Below are positions 1 through 10,099 of a stretch of 48,568 bases of DNA, piece by piece. The translations under genes and the position numbers were made by a program. Location: positions 1 to 48,568 of the forward strand of contig NZ_QWFZ01000018.1 of assembly GCF_003576315.1 (NCBI RefSeq), given 5' to 3'. Every line of letters begins with the position of its first letter. Position 1 is the first letter of the stretch. The notes beneath the pieces are model-generated. The model did no database searches. It worked only from the letters and a program-made list of their open reading frames with translations, and had not been told where the DNA came from. The DNA comes from Henriciella mobilis. Lineage in GTDB: Bacteria; Pseudomonadota; Alphaproteobacteria; Caulobacterales; Hyphomonadaceae.

Positions 1-46
1 TGCAGCGCGACAATCAGGATGAGAGTTGCGCGACAAACGGGATGAG
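1..46 (+). repeat. IS21 left-end multiple terminal repeats
   Basis: Two related repeats: the tip (core GCGCGACAATCAGGATGAGA at 5..24) and an inner copy (27..46, TGCGCGACAAACGGGATGAG then A). Multiple end repeats are known binding sites for the IS21 transposase IstA. The same bases recur at 45927..45972. Confidence 0.85.
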
Positions 47-48
47 AA

Positions 49-107
49 CGCTTCGGGGCGGGAACGTAGGGAGGGCGTAGCCCGACTGGAGTTCCTGCCC
101 CGAAGCG
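49..107 (+). other. large hairpin in istA leader
   Basis: Arms 49..65 and 91..107 are inverted repeats (CGCTTCGGGGCGGGAAC against GTTCCTGCCCCGAAGCG). The single DNA mismatch becomes a G-U pair in RNA, giving a 17-bp stem with a 25-base loop. It sits between the terminal repeats and the istA start. In other insertion sequences, foldback leaders block transposase expression from transcripts that read in from outside; that role here is inference. Confidence 0.6.
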
Positions 108-110
108 TAA

Positions 111-2515
<2,405 letters not shown>

Positions 2516-2595
2516 CGCGCCGCGACAATCAAACTGACAAACCTCTTGCAAGCGTCAATCTTTGACGCAATCATTCAAAAATCGCGGCTCCAGAT

Positions 2596-2642
2596 TCTCA
2601 TCCTGATTGACGCTCGCTTCTCATCCAGAATGTCGCGCTACA
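2596..2642 (+). repeat. IS21 right-end multiple terminal repeats
   Basis: The inner repeat (2596..2616, starting TCTCATCCTGATTGACGC) and the tip (2619..2642, starting TCTCATCC and ending TGTCGCGCTACA) are inverted relative to the left-end repeats. They recur at the last 47 bases of the window. Confidence 0.85.
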
Positions 2643-3384
2643 GGCATCTTTGCTGGCTGGTGTTCAGCACTTTCGATGCGGCCGCACGCAGGCCTTTGTG
2701 ATCATCGGCGATGACGAGCTTCACGCCGCGCAGGCCGCGTGCTGTCAGGGACCTGAGGAAGTCCTTCCAGAACGGCTCTGCTTCCGATTCGCCGGTGGCG
2801 AGGCCCAGAACCTCGCGCTTGCCTTCGGCATTGGCCCCGACAGCCACTATGGCAGCGGTCGAGACGATCCGTCCGCCCTGCCGGCTTTTGATGTACGTGG
2901 CGTCGATCCACAGGTAAGGCCACTCGCCTTCGATCGGGCGGTTCAGGAAGGCTTGTACACGCTCGTCGATCTCTTCGCACAGCCGGCTGACCTGGCTCTT
3001 CGATATGCCCGTGCCACCCATCGCCTTGACCAGGTCGTCCACCGCGCGCGTCGAGATGCCCTTGATGTAGGCTTCCTGGATAACGGCCGTCAGCGCCTTC
3101 TCGGCCGTTCGGCGCGGTTCAAGGAAAGATGGGAAGTAGCTGCCCTTGCGCAGCTTCGGGATATCCAGATCGATCCGGCCAGCCCGTGTGTCCCAGGCTC
3201 TCTCCCGGTAGCCATTCCTGTAGGTCTTGCGATCCGCGGAGCGGGCACCGGGAGCCGCGCCCGTATGCGCCTCCACCTCCATCTCCATCAAGCGCCCGGC
3301 TGCAAAGGCCAGCATGTCGCGCACCAGATCGTTGTCTGCGCTCTGGTCAATCAGCTCGAATAAAGCCAATCTGTCTTCGGTCAT
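2638..3384 (-). pseudogene. IS256-family transposase, C-terminus removed by IS21
   Basis: Mutator-type (IS256) transposase fragment. It has the N-terminal region with RNGYRER, the first acidic residue in WIDATYIK and the second in VIADDHKGL. The third catalytic residue is missing, because the frame enters the IS21 tip after NTSQQRC and stops at a TAG inside IS21. About 245 of the roughly 400 residues usual in the family remain, so the protein cannot be active. The start is ATG at 3384. Confidence 0.9.
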
Positions 3385-3482
3385 CGTGTGAGGTCCTTCT
3401 GGTTGAGTTTCGCAACCACAACCTCGACGGATTCGCGCACGATGACCTTCCTCAGGTCGAATTTACACCAAGTCCCGGGACG
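2643..3482 (-). mobile_element. IS256-family remnant cut by IS21
   Basis: This is the 5' part of an IS256-family element read on the minus strand. Its outer tip is probably near 3482, where the minus strand reads GGGTAGCGTCCCGGGACTTGG, in keeping with IS256-type ends; the exact end is inferred. Its other end was lost to, or lies beyond, the IS21 inserted at 2642. It is a different IS256 type from the remnant at 45328..45926. Confidence 0.7.
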
Positions 3483-3932
3483 CTACCCAAGGTTGCCAGA
3501 CATTTTCCCAAGCAGGGTCTTGACCGTGTCAAACTCCGTTGCGGAAATTCCTGCCAGTCGTTGCGCGTATATCGCGTCGGCCTCCGACCGAAGTGATGGA
3601 AGTATCTCGATAGCCTTGGGAAGCAGGTGCAGGCTCCAGACGCGCCGATTCCCTTCCATCGAACGCCGCTCGACAAAATGTGCCTTTTCCAACTGATCGA
3701 TCACATGACCCACACTCGCGCGTTCACGATCTAGGTGTTTTGCAAGTTCGGTCTGGGTGAGTCCCGGTGAGCGGAATATATAGGCAAGGGCGCGCCACTG
3801 AGTGCGAGACAGGCCAAATTTTGCCACGGACGCATCAAACAGCTTGCGCAGTTTGCGCGGAACTTCCTCGACGAGAAAAACGATCTCGTCGGCCTCGGTC
3901 ACATAGCTATCCTGGTTGATTTCGTCGCGCAT
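3483..3932 (-). CDS. MarR-family regulator, C-terminus altered by IS256
   Basis: Winged-helix MarR-type transcription factor of 149 residues from ATG 3932; the frame also opens at TTG 4016 without a better ribosome site. The helix-turn-helix and wing are plain (LTQTELAKHLDRERASVGHV, then VERR...RRVW). MarR proteins usually repress nearby genes and release DNA on binding small aromatic ligands. The TAG stop lies in the presumed IS256 tip (GGGTAGCG), so the last few residues were probably replaced or lost; the dimerisation helices look almost complete. It is encoded just downstream of the transporter gene on the same strand and may control it. Its ligand is unknown. Confidence 0.8.
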   Translation of the reverse strand: MRDEINQDSYVTEADEIVFLVEEVPRKLRKLFDASVAKFGLSRTQWRALAYIFRSPGLTQTELAKHLDRERASVGHVIDQLEKAHFVERRSMEGNRRVWSLHLLPKAIEILPSLRSEADAIYAQRLAGISATEFDTVKTLLGKMSGNLG

Positions 3933-4128
3933 CGAGGAGGCTCGCGCAATCGGCGATGACACGCGTCGGGCCGATGATCCGTGCCCGCTCGACGCTAGCG
4001 AGCGAACTTTAGGCAAGAAGGTGTTCGTGGCATCTTGCAGGGCCGATCATGCTCAATCAGTTTTTCGGTAACCATCAAGACTGCGACGCCCGCGACCGAC
4101 GTTCAAAACCCAACCGCAGCGCTCAGCG

Positions 4129-5535
4129 TCAGGTCCCTGCGGCCGGGGTTGCCCCGGTTTTCGCGCTGGGCGGGATGTGTCTCCTCACCAGCAGCAACGC
4201 GATCACCGTCACGGCCATGGCGGCGGCCACTACATAATAGAAGCCCACCGGGCCGAAGCCGGACAGGGCCGCTGCGCCGATAAAGCTGCTCAATACCGCA
4301 CCGACCCTGCCGATTCCCGCCGAAAGTCCAACCCCGGTTGCACGCAGCAACGTCGGATAGACGTGTGACGCGAGCACGTAGAGTACAACTTGAAGGCCTA
4401 CGATACAGCCACCAAGCAGGGCCAGCGCCGTCAGGAGCAGCAGCTTTGGCGCGGCCGGGTCAAACCCCATGCGGCTCAACGCCAAAGCCCCCCCGGCACC
4501 GCCAAGCGCCATAATCACCATTGGCAACCGCGACCCGGTGAAAAGGATTATCCAGGATACCAGCACCGCAGCCACAATCGCCCCCACATTAAACGTCAGC
4601 AGGCCGCGGCTCGATGTCGGAAGGTCGAAGCCGGCATCGGCGAGCATGGTCGGAAGCCAGTTAAACGACATGAACACCGCCAGCAGGCAGCCAAAGAAGG
4701 CCAGCCACAAGAGCAATGTATCACGCAAGTAGGGAGGGCGGAGAAGGGTTGCCGCCGATGGCTTGTTGACACCCGATTCGGCGCGATCGACAAACACGGC
4801 GTCCGACGGCACGTCGAACCGCATCCTTTCGAAGATCTGGCGCAATTCGTTCGACCGTTCCGGCCGGGTCACCAGAAATCGTGGAGATTCCGGCAGCAAC
4901 AAAAACAGCGCCAATGCCAGCACTAGCGGCAAGGCGCCCGCCACAGCGAACAATCCCCGCCAGCCCAATGCCGGAAGCGCTTCGGCAGAAACAAACCCGC
5001 CGACCACTCCGCCAACCGCCATGCAAACCAAACTAAGCGTAACCGCAAAACTGCGACGGTGTTGGGGCGTATACTCTGCAACCAGTGCGGTGACATTCGG
5101 GAGCGCGCCGCCCAGACCGATACCCGCAATAAAGCGGAATAGTCCCAGTGTCGGCAAGTCATTGGCGAAAGCGATTGCGCCCGTCATTGATCCGAAGATG
5201 ATTGTGCTGGCCAACAGGGCTATCTTGCGTCCAAACTTGTCGCCGATGATCCCGCCGATTGTGGCGCCTATGGTCATGCCGATCAGGCCGATCGCCAGCA
5301 CCGGCGCAAGTTCTTCCTTGGTCAGGTTAAGGTCGGGCAGCATCGCCGGGGCGGCAAAACCGAGCGCCAGCGCATCGAAACCATCGAGCACGATCACCAG
5401 GGAGCACAGCAGAAGCACCAGCTTCTGATAGGGCGTCCATGGCGATGTGTCTGAAGCAAACCCCACGTCGAATTCGGGGGGACCAGCTGGGATTGCATGA
5501 GGGGGCACACCTCCCCCAATCTCTTTGGCACTCAT
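4129..5535 (-). CDS. aromatic acid:H+ symporter, MFS (PcaK/BenK-like)
   Basis: Inner-membrane transporter of the AAHS family of the major facilitator superfamily. It has about 12 hydrophobic segments, the family's DGFDALALGFAAP motif in the first helix, GDKFGRK in the loop between helices 2 and 3, and LPESPRFL after helix 6. Relatives import benzoate, 4-hydroxybenzoate or similar aromatic acids, which suits the benzoate- and salicylate-type oxygenases in this cluster; the actual substrate is not shown. Two ATGs are possible (5544 and 5535). The second is preferred because GAGGA lies eight bases upstream. The product is 468 residues. A 3' hairpin overlaps the stop but is weak. Confidence 0.9.
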   Translation of the reverse strand: MSAKEIGGGVPPHAIPAGPPEFDVGFASDTSPWTPYQKLVLLLCSLVIVLDGFDALALGFAAPAMLPDLNLTKEELAPVLAIGLIGMTIGATIGGIIGDKFGRKIALLASTIIFGSMTGAIAFANDLPTLGLFRFIAGIGLGGALPNVTALVAEYTPQHRRSFAVTLSLVCMAVGGVVGGFVSAEALPALGWRGLFAVAGALPLVLALALFLLLPESPRFLVTRPERSNELRQIFERMRFDVPSDAVFVDRAESGVNKPSAATLLRPPYLRDTLLLWLAFFGCLLAVFMSFNWLPTMLADAGFDLPTSSRGLLTFNVGAIVAAVLVSWIILFTGSRLPMVIMALGGAGGALALSRMGFDPAAPKLLLLTALALLGGCIVGLQVVLYVLASHVYPTLLRATGVGLSAGIGRVGAVLSSFIGAAALSGFGPVGFYYVVAAAMAVTVIALLLVRRHIPPSAKTGATPAAGT

Positions 5536-5887
5536 AATGGACATCCTCGCCGTTGCTGTTTTCGCTGGTCTACATGGTTGAGCAAAATTGCGCCAGCCTG
5601 CCGAACGCCCCTTTGCTTGCTTCCCAAATACGCTTCGTCAGCGGACTTTCTCCGTTCGAGCTTCCTGGGGATGATGCTCCGCCCGGTCGATTGTTCCAGC
5701 ACCGTAACCAGCCCGCGCTGCCGATTGGCGGTCCTGTGCCTTGTGATCGGCGCAGTGCGGAAGGCGGGAGCGCGTGCAGCGTAGCGCCTGTCCATGAGTA
5801 GAGGCCAGCCTGACCGATCGCGGCGAGAGGCCGTTCGCAGCCGTAGGGACGGCAGTGATCTGATCGGGCAGCCTGTCGGGCCATCTA
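5536..5887. other. no gene recognised between transporter and desaturase genes
   Basis: About 350 bp separates two minus-strand genes. Short open frames exist in several phases but none has a credible ribosome site or a recognisable product. It may be decayed coding sequence; I see no repeat, tRNA or insertion-sequence end. Confidence 0.5.
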
Positions 5888-6811
5888 TTATTCAGCTGGC
5901 TGCAATGCCGCGTCTTTTTCCTGGCGGTAGGCCAGATGGGACTCCATGTTCTCCGGCTTGACCCCAAAGGCTGTCTGTCGGCTGATGTTCTGACGGTTGA
6001 TCTCATCGAACTTGATGAAATAGGCCCTATGCATCCTGTAAAAGGGAATTTCCGGATAGAGATGATGGATGAGATGGTAGTTCTGATAAACCAGCAACGG
6101 TGTCAGCAGCCATTCCCATCCGTAGCGCATCGTCGTCGCCATATAGGGCTCTTCATCCTGTGCAACCATCGCCGGATAGTGCGGCAGAATCACGAAAACG
6201 ATCGCAATCAGGAACAGCGTGATTCGCGAGGGCAGAAACCACAACATGAAGAGTTCGAAGCCGTATCCAAAATAAAGGGCCGCTACAAACAGCGCGAGCA
6301 AGACCGAGTAAAAAGCGACGAGTTCCTTGTCGTGCTTTTTGCGAACATTCTGGCCGTACTTGAAAAAATAATAAATATAGGCGCCGTCAAACATCGTCCA
6401 GCGAAACGGCACCTGCCACCATGACGACTCGTGTTCGAAGCGATCAGGGTCTAGTGGGCCATTGGCATAGCTGTGGTGTTTGTTGTGCACCCACCGCAGA
6501 AGTACCATCGGGGCATATGGGAACAAGAAGAAGAGGCCGATCGCTCCGATCGTCTCGTTTAGCCATTTGACCCTGGAAAGGGACATATGGGCCGCATCAT
6601 GTATTACGCTGAAAAGCAGATAGGTGATCAGGCCGTTGGCGATGGTGCCGAGCCAGATAGGTATCTGCCCCGTCAATGCCAGATACCAGACAATTCCGAT
6701 GCCACCCATCGAGGCAACGAAAAGCAAGAAGGTCGGCAGCGCCAGTAACGGTGCCCTTCGCAACTGCTCGAAATACTCTTCCTGGTTTTTTGGAAAAACA
6801 CTCGCAGCCAT
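5888..6811 (-). CDS. fatty acid desaturase-family membrane diiron oxygenase
   Basis: Integral membrane protein of 307 residues with the three histidine boxes of the desaturase/hydroxylase superfamily: HDAAH, HNKHH and HLIHH. Four or more hydrophobic stretches surround them. These histidines bind a diiron centre that desaturates or hydroxylates lipids or hydrocarbons using O2 and electrons from a ferredoxin or cytochrome. It is not the XylM type; a separate XylM is at 18125. The neighbours are an aromatic-acid transporter and a MarR regulator, so it may act on an alkyl side chain or adapt membranes to solvents; both are guesses. Upstream lies a perfect 17-bp palindrome, so the gene is probably regulated. 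Confidence 0.82.
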   Translation of the reverse strand: MAASVFPKNQEEYFEQLRRAPLLALPTFLLFVASMGGIGIVWYLALTGQIPIWLGTIANGLITYLLFSVIHDAAHMSLSRVKWLNETIGAIGLFFLFPYAPMVLLRWVHNKHHSYANGPLDPDRFEHESSWWQVPFRWTMFDGAYIYYFFKYGQNVRKKHDKELVAFYSVLLALFVAALYFGYGFELFMLWFLPSRITLFLIAIVFVILPHYPAMVAQDEEPYMATTMRYGWEWLLTPLLVYQNYHLIHHLYPEIPFYRMHRAYFIKFDEINRQNISRQTAFGVKPENMESHLAYRQEKDAALQPAE

Positions 6812-6893
6812 ACCACATCTCCCAAATCTTAATTAACCCATGGGTTCAGCCATCTCGGTTTGGCGTTCCATGTTTTGTGTTCAATTGCTCGTT

Positions 6894-6905
6894 GCACAAT
6901 TGTGC
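6894..6905. promoter_or_regulatory. 12-bp palindrome upstream of desaturase gene
   Basis: GCACAATTGTGC is a perfect palindrome 83 bp upstream of the desaturase ATG, only 15 bp from the longer palindrome at 6921. The pair may form a double operator. The regulator is unknown; the local MarR protein is a candidate. Confidence 0.4.
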
Positions 6906-6920
6906 GGACTATAGACGCAT

Positions 6921-6937
6921 GTTGTATAATATACAAC
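6921..6937. promoter_or_regulatory. perfect 17-bp palindrome, putative operator
   Basis: GTTGTATAATATACAAC reads the same on both strands around a central A/T pair. It contains TATAAT-like sequence, so a bound repressor would probably cover a -10 element for the minus-strand desaturase gene, whose start is 110 bp away. A 14-of-17 match lies at 12203..12219 upstream of the ferredoxin reductase gene, which suggests a shared regulator. Confidence 0.55.
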
Positions 6938-7152
6938 TCTTATCCTGAAATGACATGGCAATCAGGCAACCCCGTTGAACGCCCGGCGCCCATACTAAAC
7001 CGCCCAGGGATTGTCGGAAGCGATTTTTTAAAGTTACACGGCCATGCCGACATTGGTCAGCATGGCATAATATTTTTGTTCGGCAAGCGGGGCTCAAATG
7101 TCAAATCGGCTCCCATAGGCAAACACTTGTTATCGTTCAAATTATAACAACT

Positions 7153-7178
7153 AAGGGCCTGAATGACGCCAGGCCCTT
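7153..7178 (-). terminator. rho-independent-type terminator after RHO beta gene
   Basis: AAGGGCCTG and CAGGCCCTT form a perfect 9-bp stem with an 8-base loop, 68 bp past the stop of the beta-subunit gene. On the minus strand it is followed by AGTTGTTATAATTT, moderately T-rich. A second inverted repeat (TTGTTAT...ATAACAA) follows directly. It would close the 9931..7246 operon. Confidence 0.65.
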
Positions 7179-7245
7179 CTGTTGCGGCCGAAGCACTGGT
7201 TACCGGTTTGGCGGAAAATATCCGTCGCTTCGGCTGACCACCTGA

Positions 7246-7743
7246 TCAAATCGGATAGACCAGATATCGCGGAAGTACTGAGGTATCGAGCTCAGCGCGC
7301 CTCGATAACAGCTTCAGTTCGCCATTCTTGTCTTGCCGAACAGTATCGAGATACTGCCCTGCCGCCAGCACTTGGGTGATACCGCTGTCTTTAGGCGTCA
7401 TGAACACCGAAAAATTTGATCGCATTTCCAGGGTGGTTGCATCAACGCGATTAAAGCTGGTGAGCTGGACGAAATGGCGGGTTCGATAGTCCTGAAAGGT
7501 GCCAGCCCAGATGTCGTTCACGAAGGTGACGCGATCCTCGAGCCTGGCGCGGCAGTCGTCGTACATGAATCCAAGGGCGAGTCCGTGCTCCGAATTTTCC
7601 GCCGAACGGCAGTAGTAGGCGGCAGCCTCCTCGTCCGCGTAATTACCAAGCCACCCCGGCATATCCTTGCTGTCGAGCGCGTGAGCATCAGCCAGCAGCA
7701 GGGCGTTAAGCGCCGCTTCGAGCGATGTATCTGTCTGCATCAT
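7246..7743 (-). CDS. ring-hydroxylating oxygenase beta subunit
   Basis: Small structural subunit of a Rieske non-heme iron oxygenase, with an NTF2-like fold and 165 residues. Recognisable features are the N-terminal LLLADAHALDSKDMPGWL region, typical of the acidic helix of beta subunits, the central RLEDRV and a C-terminal LVYPI. It has no redox cofactor; in this family it shapes the alpha3beta3 hexamer. The ATG overlaps the stop of the alpha gene (ATGA), so the two are co-translated. Unusually for these clusters, it is preceded by a NahE-type aldolase gene in the same operon and is the last gene before a terminator. Confidence 0.88.
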   Translation of the reverse strand: MMQTDTSLEAALNALLLADAHALDSKDMPGWLGNYADEEAAAYYCRSAENSEHGLALGFMYDDCRARLEDRVTFVNDIWAGTFQDYRTRHFVQLTSFNRVDATTLEMRSNFSVFMTPKDSGITQVLAAGQYLDTVRQDKNGELKLLSRRAELDTSVLPRYLVYPI

Positions 7744-8915
7744 ACTGTCGCCCTTTCGAAGCCCATGACCGAACGGTAATATTCCCAGCGCGGAAGATTG
7801 CCGCTCTCGTCATTCTGAAGAAATTCCGATTCCAGCTTCAAAGGGTCATGTACTCCCTTCTGGAAGATGGCCGACCCTGGTGTGTGGTTTCCGATGTGGA
7901 TGCGGTGAAAGACCGAAGCATCCTCCATGCTGATCAGGCCGCACGGGCCGAGCAGGTTGGAACTTTGCCGCAGGCGATGGCGAACCATGTCCTCGTCGTC
8001 ATCCTGATGGGCGAAATAGGCATAGTGGACTTCAACCGTCTCCGCATCGATCGGTGTAGCGAAGCGCAAGTTGATGACGTCAAGATGCTTCGTCGAAACG
8101 AAGGTTGGAAACAGCGAGACGATCCGGGATCCGACCGCCGGGTCCTGCCCTTTGAACTCGATCAGCGACTTGTCCTTGAGCACGGAAGGCCCGGTTGCCA
8201 CAGAAAGGGCCGATTCGAAGCAGATGTGGCCGCGGTGCGTTGCCGTGTACTGGCGACCCTTGCCGCCTTGCCAGTTGAGCATCTTGAACGCCTGATGCAG
8301 CAACGGAGCATGATAGCCATCGTTATCGGTATACGACTTCCAGTTCGTATCATAACGGACCTTCTGGTAGCCAAGCAGCTTGAGCCGCCCGTCGCCCGCA
8401 AGCAGCTCGCGCAAGCAATTCTGCGAGTCGCCCAGATATTCAAGCAGCGGCTCGGTTTCCGCCGAAAGCGTCACGAATATCAGGCCAAAATAGATGTCGA
8501 ACCGCGGCTGGGCAAGCGGATAGTCAGCTTTGTTGAAACCGGGCAGAAATTCCCGTGGGTTAGGACACCCGACCAGGTCACCCTTCGAATCGAACAGCCA
8601 GCGGTGGTAAGGGCATTCGAATTCGGTCTTGTTGCCCATGATCGCCGTCTCGAGCTGATTGCCGCGGTGCGAGCAAGCGTTGTAGAACACCCGCACCACG
8701 CCCTCGACGTCGCGCCCGATAAGCAGCGGTACGCCCGCCAACCGGAAAGTCTTGAAATCTCCTGGGTTGGGCAATTCGCTTTCATGGGCGACCGGGTGCC
8801 ATTCGGTGCCGTGAAAAATCCGTTTGACCTCCTCCGCATAGATGTCCTTGCGAACAAAGGCTTCTTTAGGAACTTCATTATAGTTTTTCGGCCACGACAG
8901 GTTAATCTCCGTCAT
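7740..8915 (-). CDS. ring-hydroxylating oxygenase alpha subunit
   Basis: Catalytic subunit of a Rieske oxygenase, 391 residues, shorter than NahAc types. The Rieske [2Fe-2S] ligands are C81, H83, C101 and H104 (CSHRGN...CPYHRW). The bridging D199 and the iron ligands H202 and H207 lie in NDGYHAPLLH, and the third carboxylate is probably the Asp in SMED. It adds both atoms of O2 to an aromatic ring, using electrons from a ferredoxin. The start is supported by GGGAGAG just upstream. The sequence is clearly divergent from the other alpha subunits in the window, and the substrate cannot be named. It forms an operon with the NahE-like gene (29-bp gap) and the beta gene. Confidence 0.9.
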   Translation of the reverse strand: MTEINLSWPKNYNEVPKEAFVRKDIYAEEVKRIFHGTEWHPVAHESELPNPGDFKTFRLAGVPLLIGRDVEGVVRVFYNACSHRGNQLETAIMGNKTEFECPYHRWLFDSKGDLVGCPNPREFLPGFNKADYPLAQPRFDIYFGLIFVTLSAETEPLLEYLGDSQNCLRELLAGDGRLKLLGYQKVRYDTNWKSYTDNDGYHAPLLHQAFKMLNWQGGKGRQYTATHRGHICFESALSVATGPSVLKDKSLIEFKGQDPAVGSRIVSLFPTFVSTKHLDVINLRFATPIDAETVEVHYAYFAHQDDDEDMVRHRLRQSSNLLGPCGLISMEDASVFHRIHIGNHTPGSAIFQKGVHDPLKLESEFLQNDESGNLPRWEYYRSVMGFERATV

Positions 8916-8944
8916 CTGCTCTCTCCCAAATTATCGCGCTGATA

Positions 8945-9931
8945 TCATTTCTCAGATTCGAGTGCTTTGCCGAGCTCAGCCCACATTCTGCCCGACTGGC
9001 GCGCGCCTTCGAGGTAGGGTTCCGGGCAAAGATGATAAGGCGGACGGGCCGGGCCGGCATTCATCCACCCGCCGGCATTCATCCGCGCCTTTTCAAGCGC
9101 GATGTTGTAGGTCGAGAATTCCTTAAAGCTGCCGTTCGGGAACAGCGGCGCTGCCGTTGGGCCGAGCTGGCCCATAAAAGCCCGCGCCGCGCTCCAGTCG
9201 CCCGTCGCGCGCGCTTGCGACACGAGGTCGCGCAGCGTAGTTGTCACCAGCGGATGACACACGGCACCGCTGGACCAGAAGGCGTCGATTGAATCGTCCA
9301 TACGGGCTGCACCATAATAGTCGAAGTCGATCGGCAGCAGCTTGATGCGACCGCGAATTGCCGCAAGGTCTGGCAGCAGGGTGCCGACACCGATGTACTT
9401 CGCCGTGACGACCTGCGGAAGCTCGGCCACCTGTGCCCAGAATGAACGTGGAAAATCGAATTTGAAAGCTTCGGGATTGGCGTAGATCGCAATGTTCATT
9501 TCAGGGACGGCTTCAGCGACATCCTTGTAGAACTGCACGGCAACGTCGAGGCTGGGCGCGCACCACATCGGGACTCCCAACATAGTGCCATCCGCACCTA
9601 TATCGAGCGCCTGCCGGGTTAACGCGACGGTATCGCGGGTGTTGATGCAGGTAGTTCCGACAAAAATCGGCACCCGGCCAGCCGCAGAATCGACCAATGC
9701 CTTCATGAAATCGAGCTTTTCATCGTGGGTCATGGTCGCCGCTTCCCCAAGCGTGCCCATGCTTAGAATTCCGTTAATTCCTGCGTCGATAAGACCGTTT
9801 ACCACGCGCGCGGTCTCATCGAGATCCACCGTTTTTGTCGCGCGCCAATCCGAGGCATTGTCCTTCGCCGGAGTGGGAATAATTGCCCATGCTCCTTTGA
9901 TGTCGGCTGGGGCCATAAGTGTACGCGTCAT
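8945..9931 (-). CDS. nahE: trans-o-hydroxybenzylidenepyruvate hydratase-aldolase
   Basis: Class I aldolase of the DapA/N-acetylneuraminate lyase superfamily, 328 residues (NahE is about 331). It would hydrate and cleave trans-o-hydroxybenzylidenepyruvate to salicylaldehyde and pyruvate in naphthalene breakdown. The Schiff-base lysine is K178 (VTAKYIG) and the tyrosine is Y150 (IYANPEAF), matching the NahE arrangement, and GTLGEA is present near 59..64. The frame stays open far upstream, but ATG 9931 is chosen because AGGAGAG precedes it and family alignment starts there. It leads the operon with the RHO pair and is divergent from the diol dehydrogenase at 10100. A related substrate such as a hydroxylated PAH fragment is possible. 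Confidence 0.9.
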   Translation of the reverse strand: MTRTLMAPADIKGAWAIIPTPAKDNASDWRATKTVDLDETARVVNGLIDAGINGILSMGTLGEAATMTHDEKLDFMKALVDSAAGRVPIFVGTTCINTRDTVALTRQALDIGADGTMLGVPMWCAPSLDVAVQFYKDVAEAVPEMNIAIYANPEAFKFDFPRSFWAQVAELPQVVTAKYIGVGTLLPDLAAIRGRIKLLPIDFDYYGAARMDDSIDAFWSSGAVCHPLVTTTLRDLVSQARATGDWSAARAFMGQLGPTAAPLFPNGSFKEFSTYNIALEKARMNAGGWMNAGPARPPYHLCPEPYLEGARQSGRMWAELGKALESEK

Positions 9932-10099
9932 CTTCGTCGCTCTCCTAGAATTTACGTCAGGTGATTGTTGCCGCAGTGTCCCGGCGTTCTGCATTGTGTA
10001 ATGCTTTTCCTTGCATGACATAAAGTGCGGATATATACAAGATCGTCCTTCGACCTTGCGTATTTTTTCAGGAGTTCGGGAAAGAGGAGCAGACTGACC
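9932..10099. promoter_or_regulatory. divergent promoter region nahE / diol dehydrogenase
   Basis: 168 bp between divergently transcribed genes, so it should hold both promoters. A half site GATATATACAAG (10030..10041) resembles the right half of the palindrome at 6921..6937. The left half is not conserved. GAGGAG at 10084 is the ribosome site of the plus-strand gene. Confidence 0.4.

Noticed and set aside
4114..4142. Inverted repeat CCGCAG...CTGCGG as a terminator for the transporter gene
   Set aside because: The six-base stem is short, overlaps the stop codon and has only a short T-run; too weak to call.
5545..5887. Possible gene in the gap between transporter and desaturase
   Set aside because: Several short frames exist but none has a ribosome site or a recognisable product.
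6965..6981. GG-N10-GC pattern on the minus strand as a sigma-54 promoter for the desaturase gene
   Set aside because: Only the -12 half fits; the -24 half has almost no match to TGGCAC and lies on the wrong side of the palindromes.
7725..8942. Long plus-strand open frame (405 codons) opposite the RHO alpha gene
   Set aside because: It mirrors the minus-strand alpha subunit, whose cofactor motifs and ribosome site are clear; the plus-strand product has no recognisable domain.
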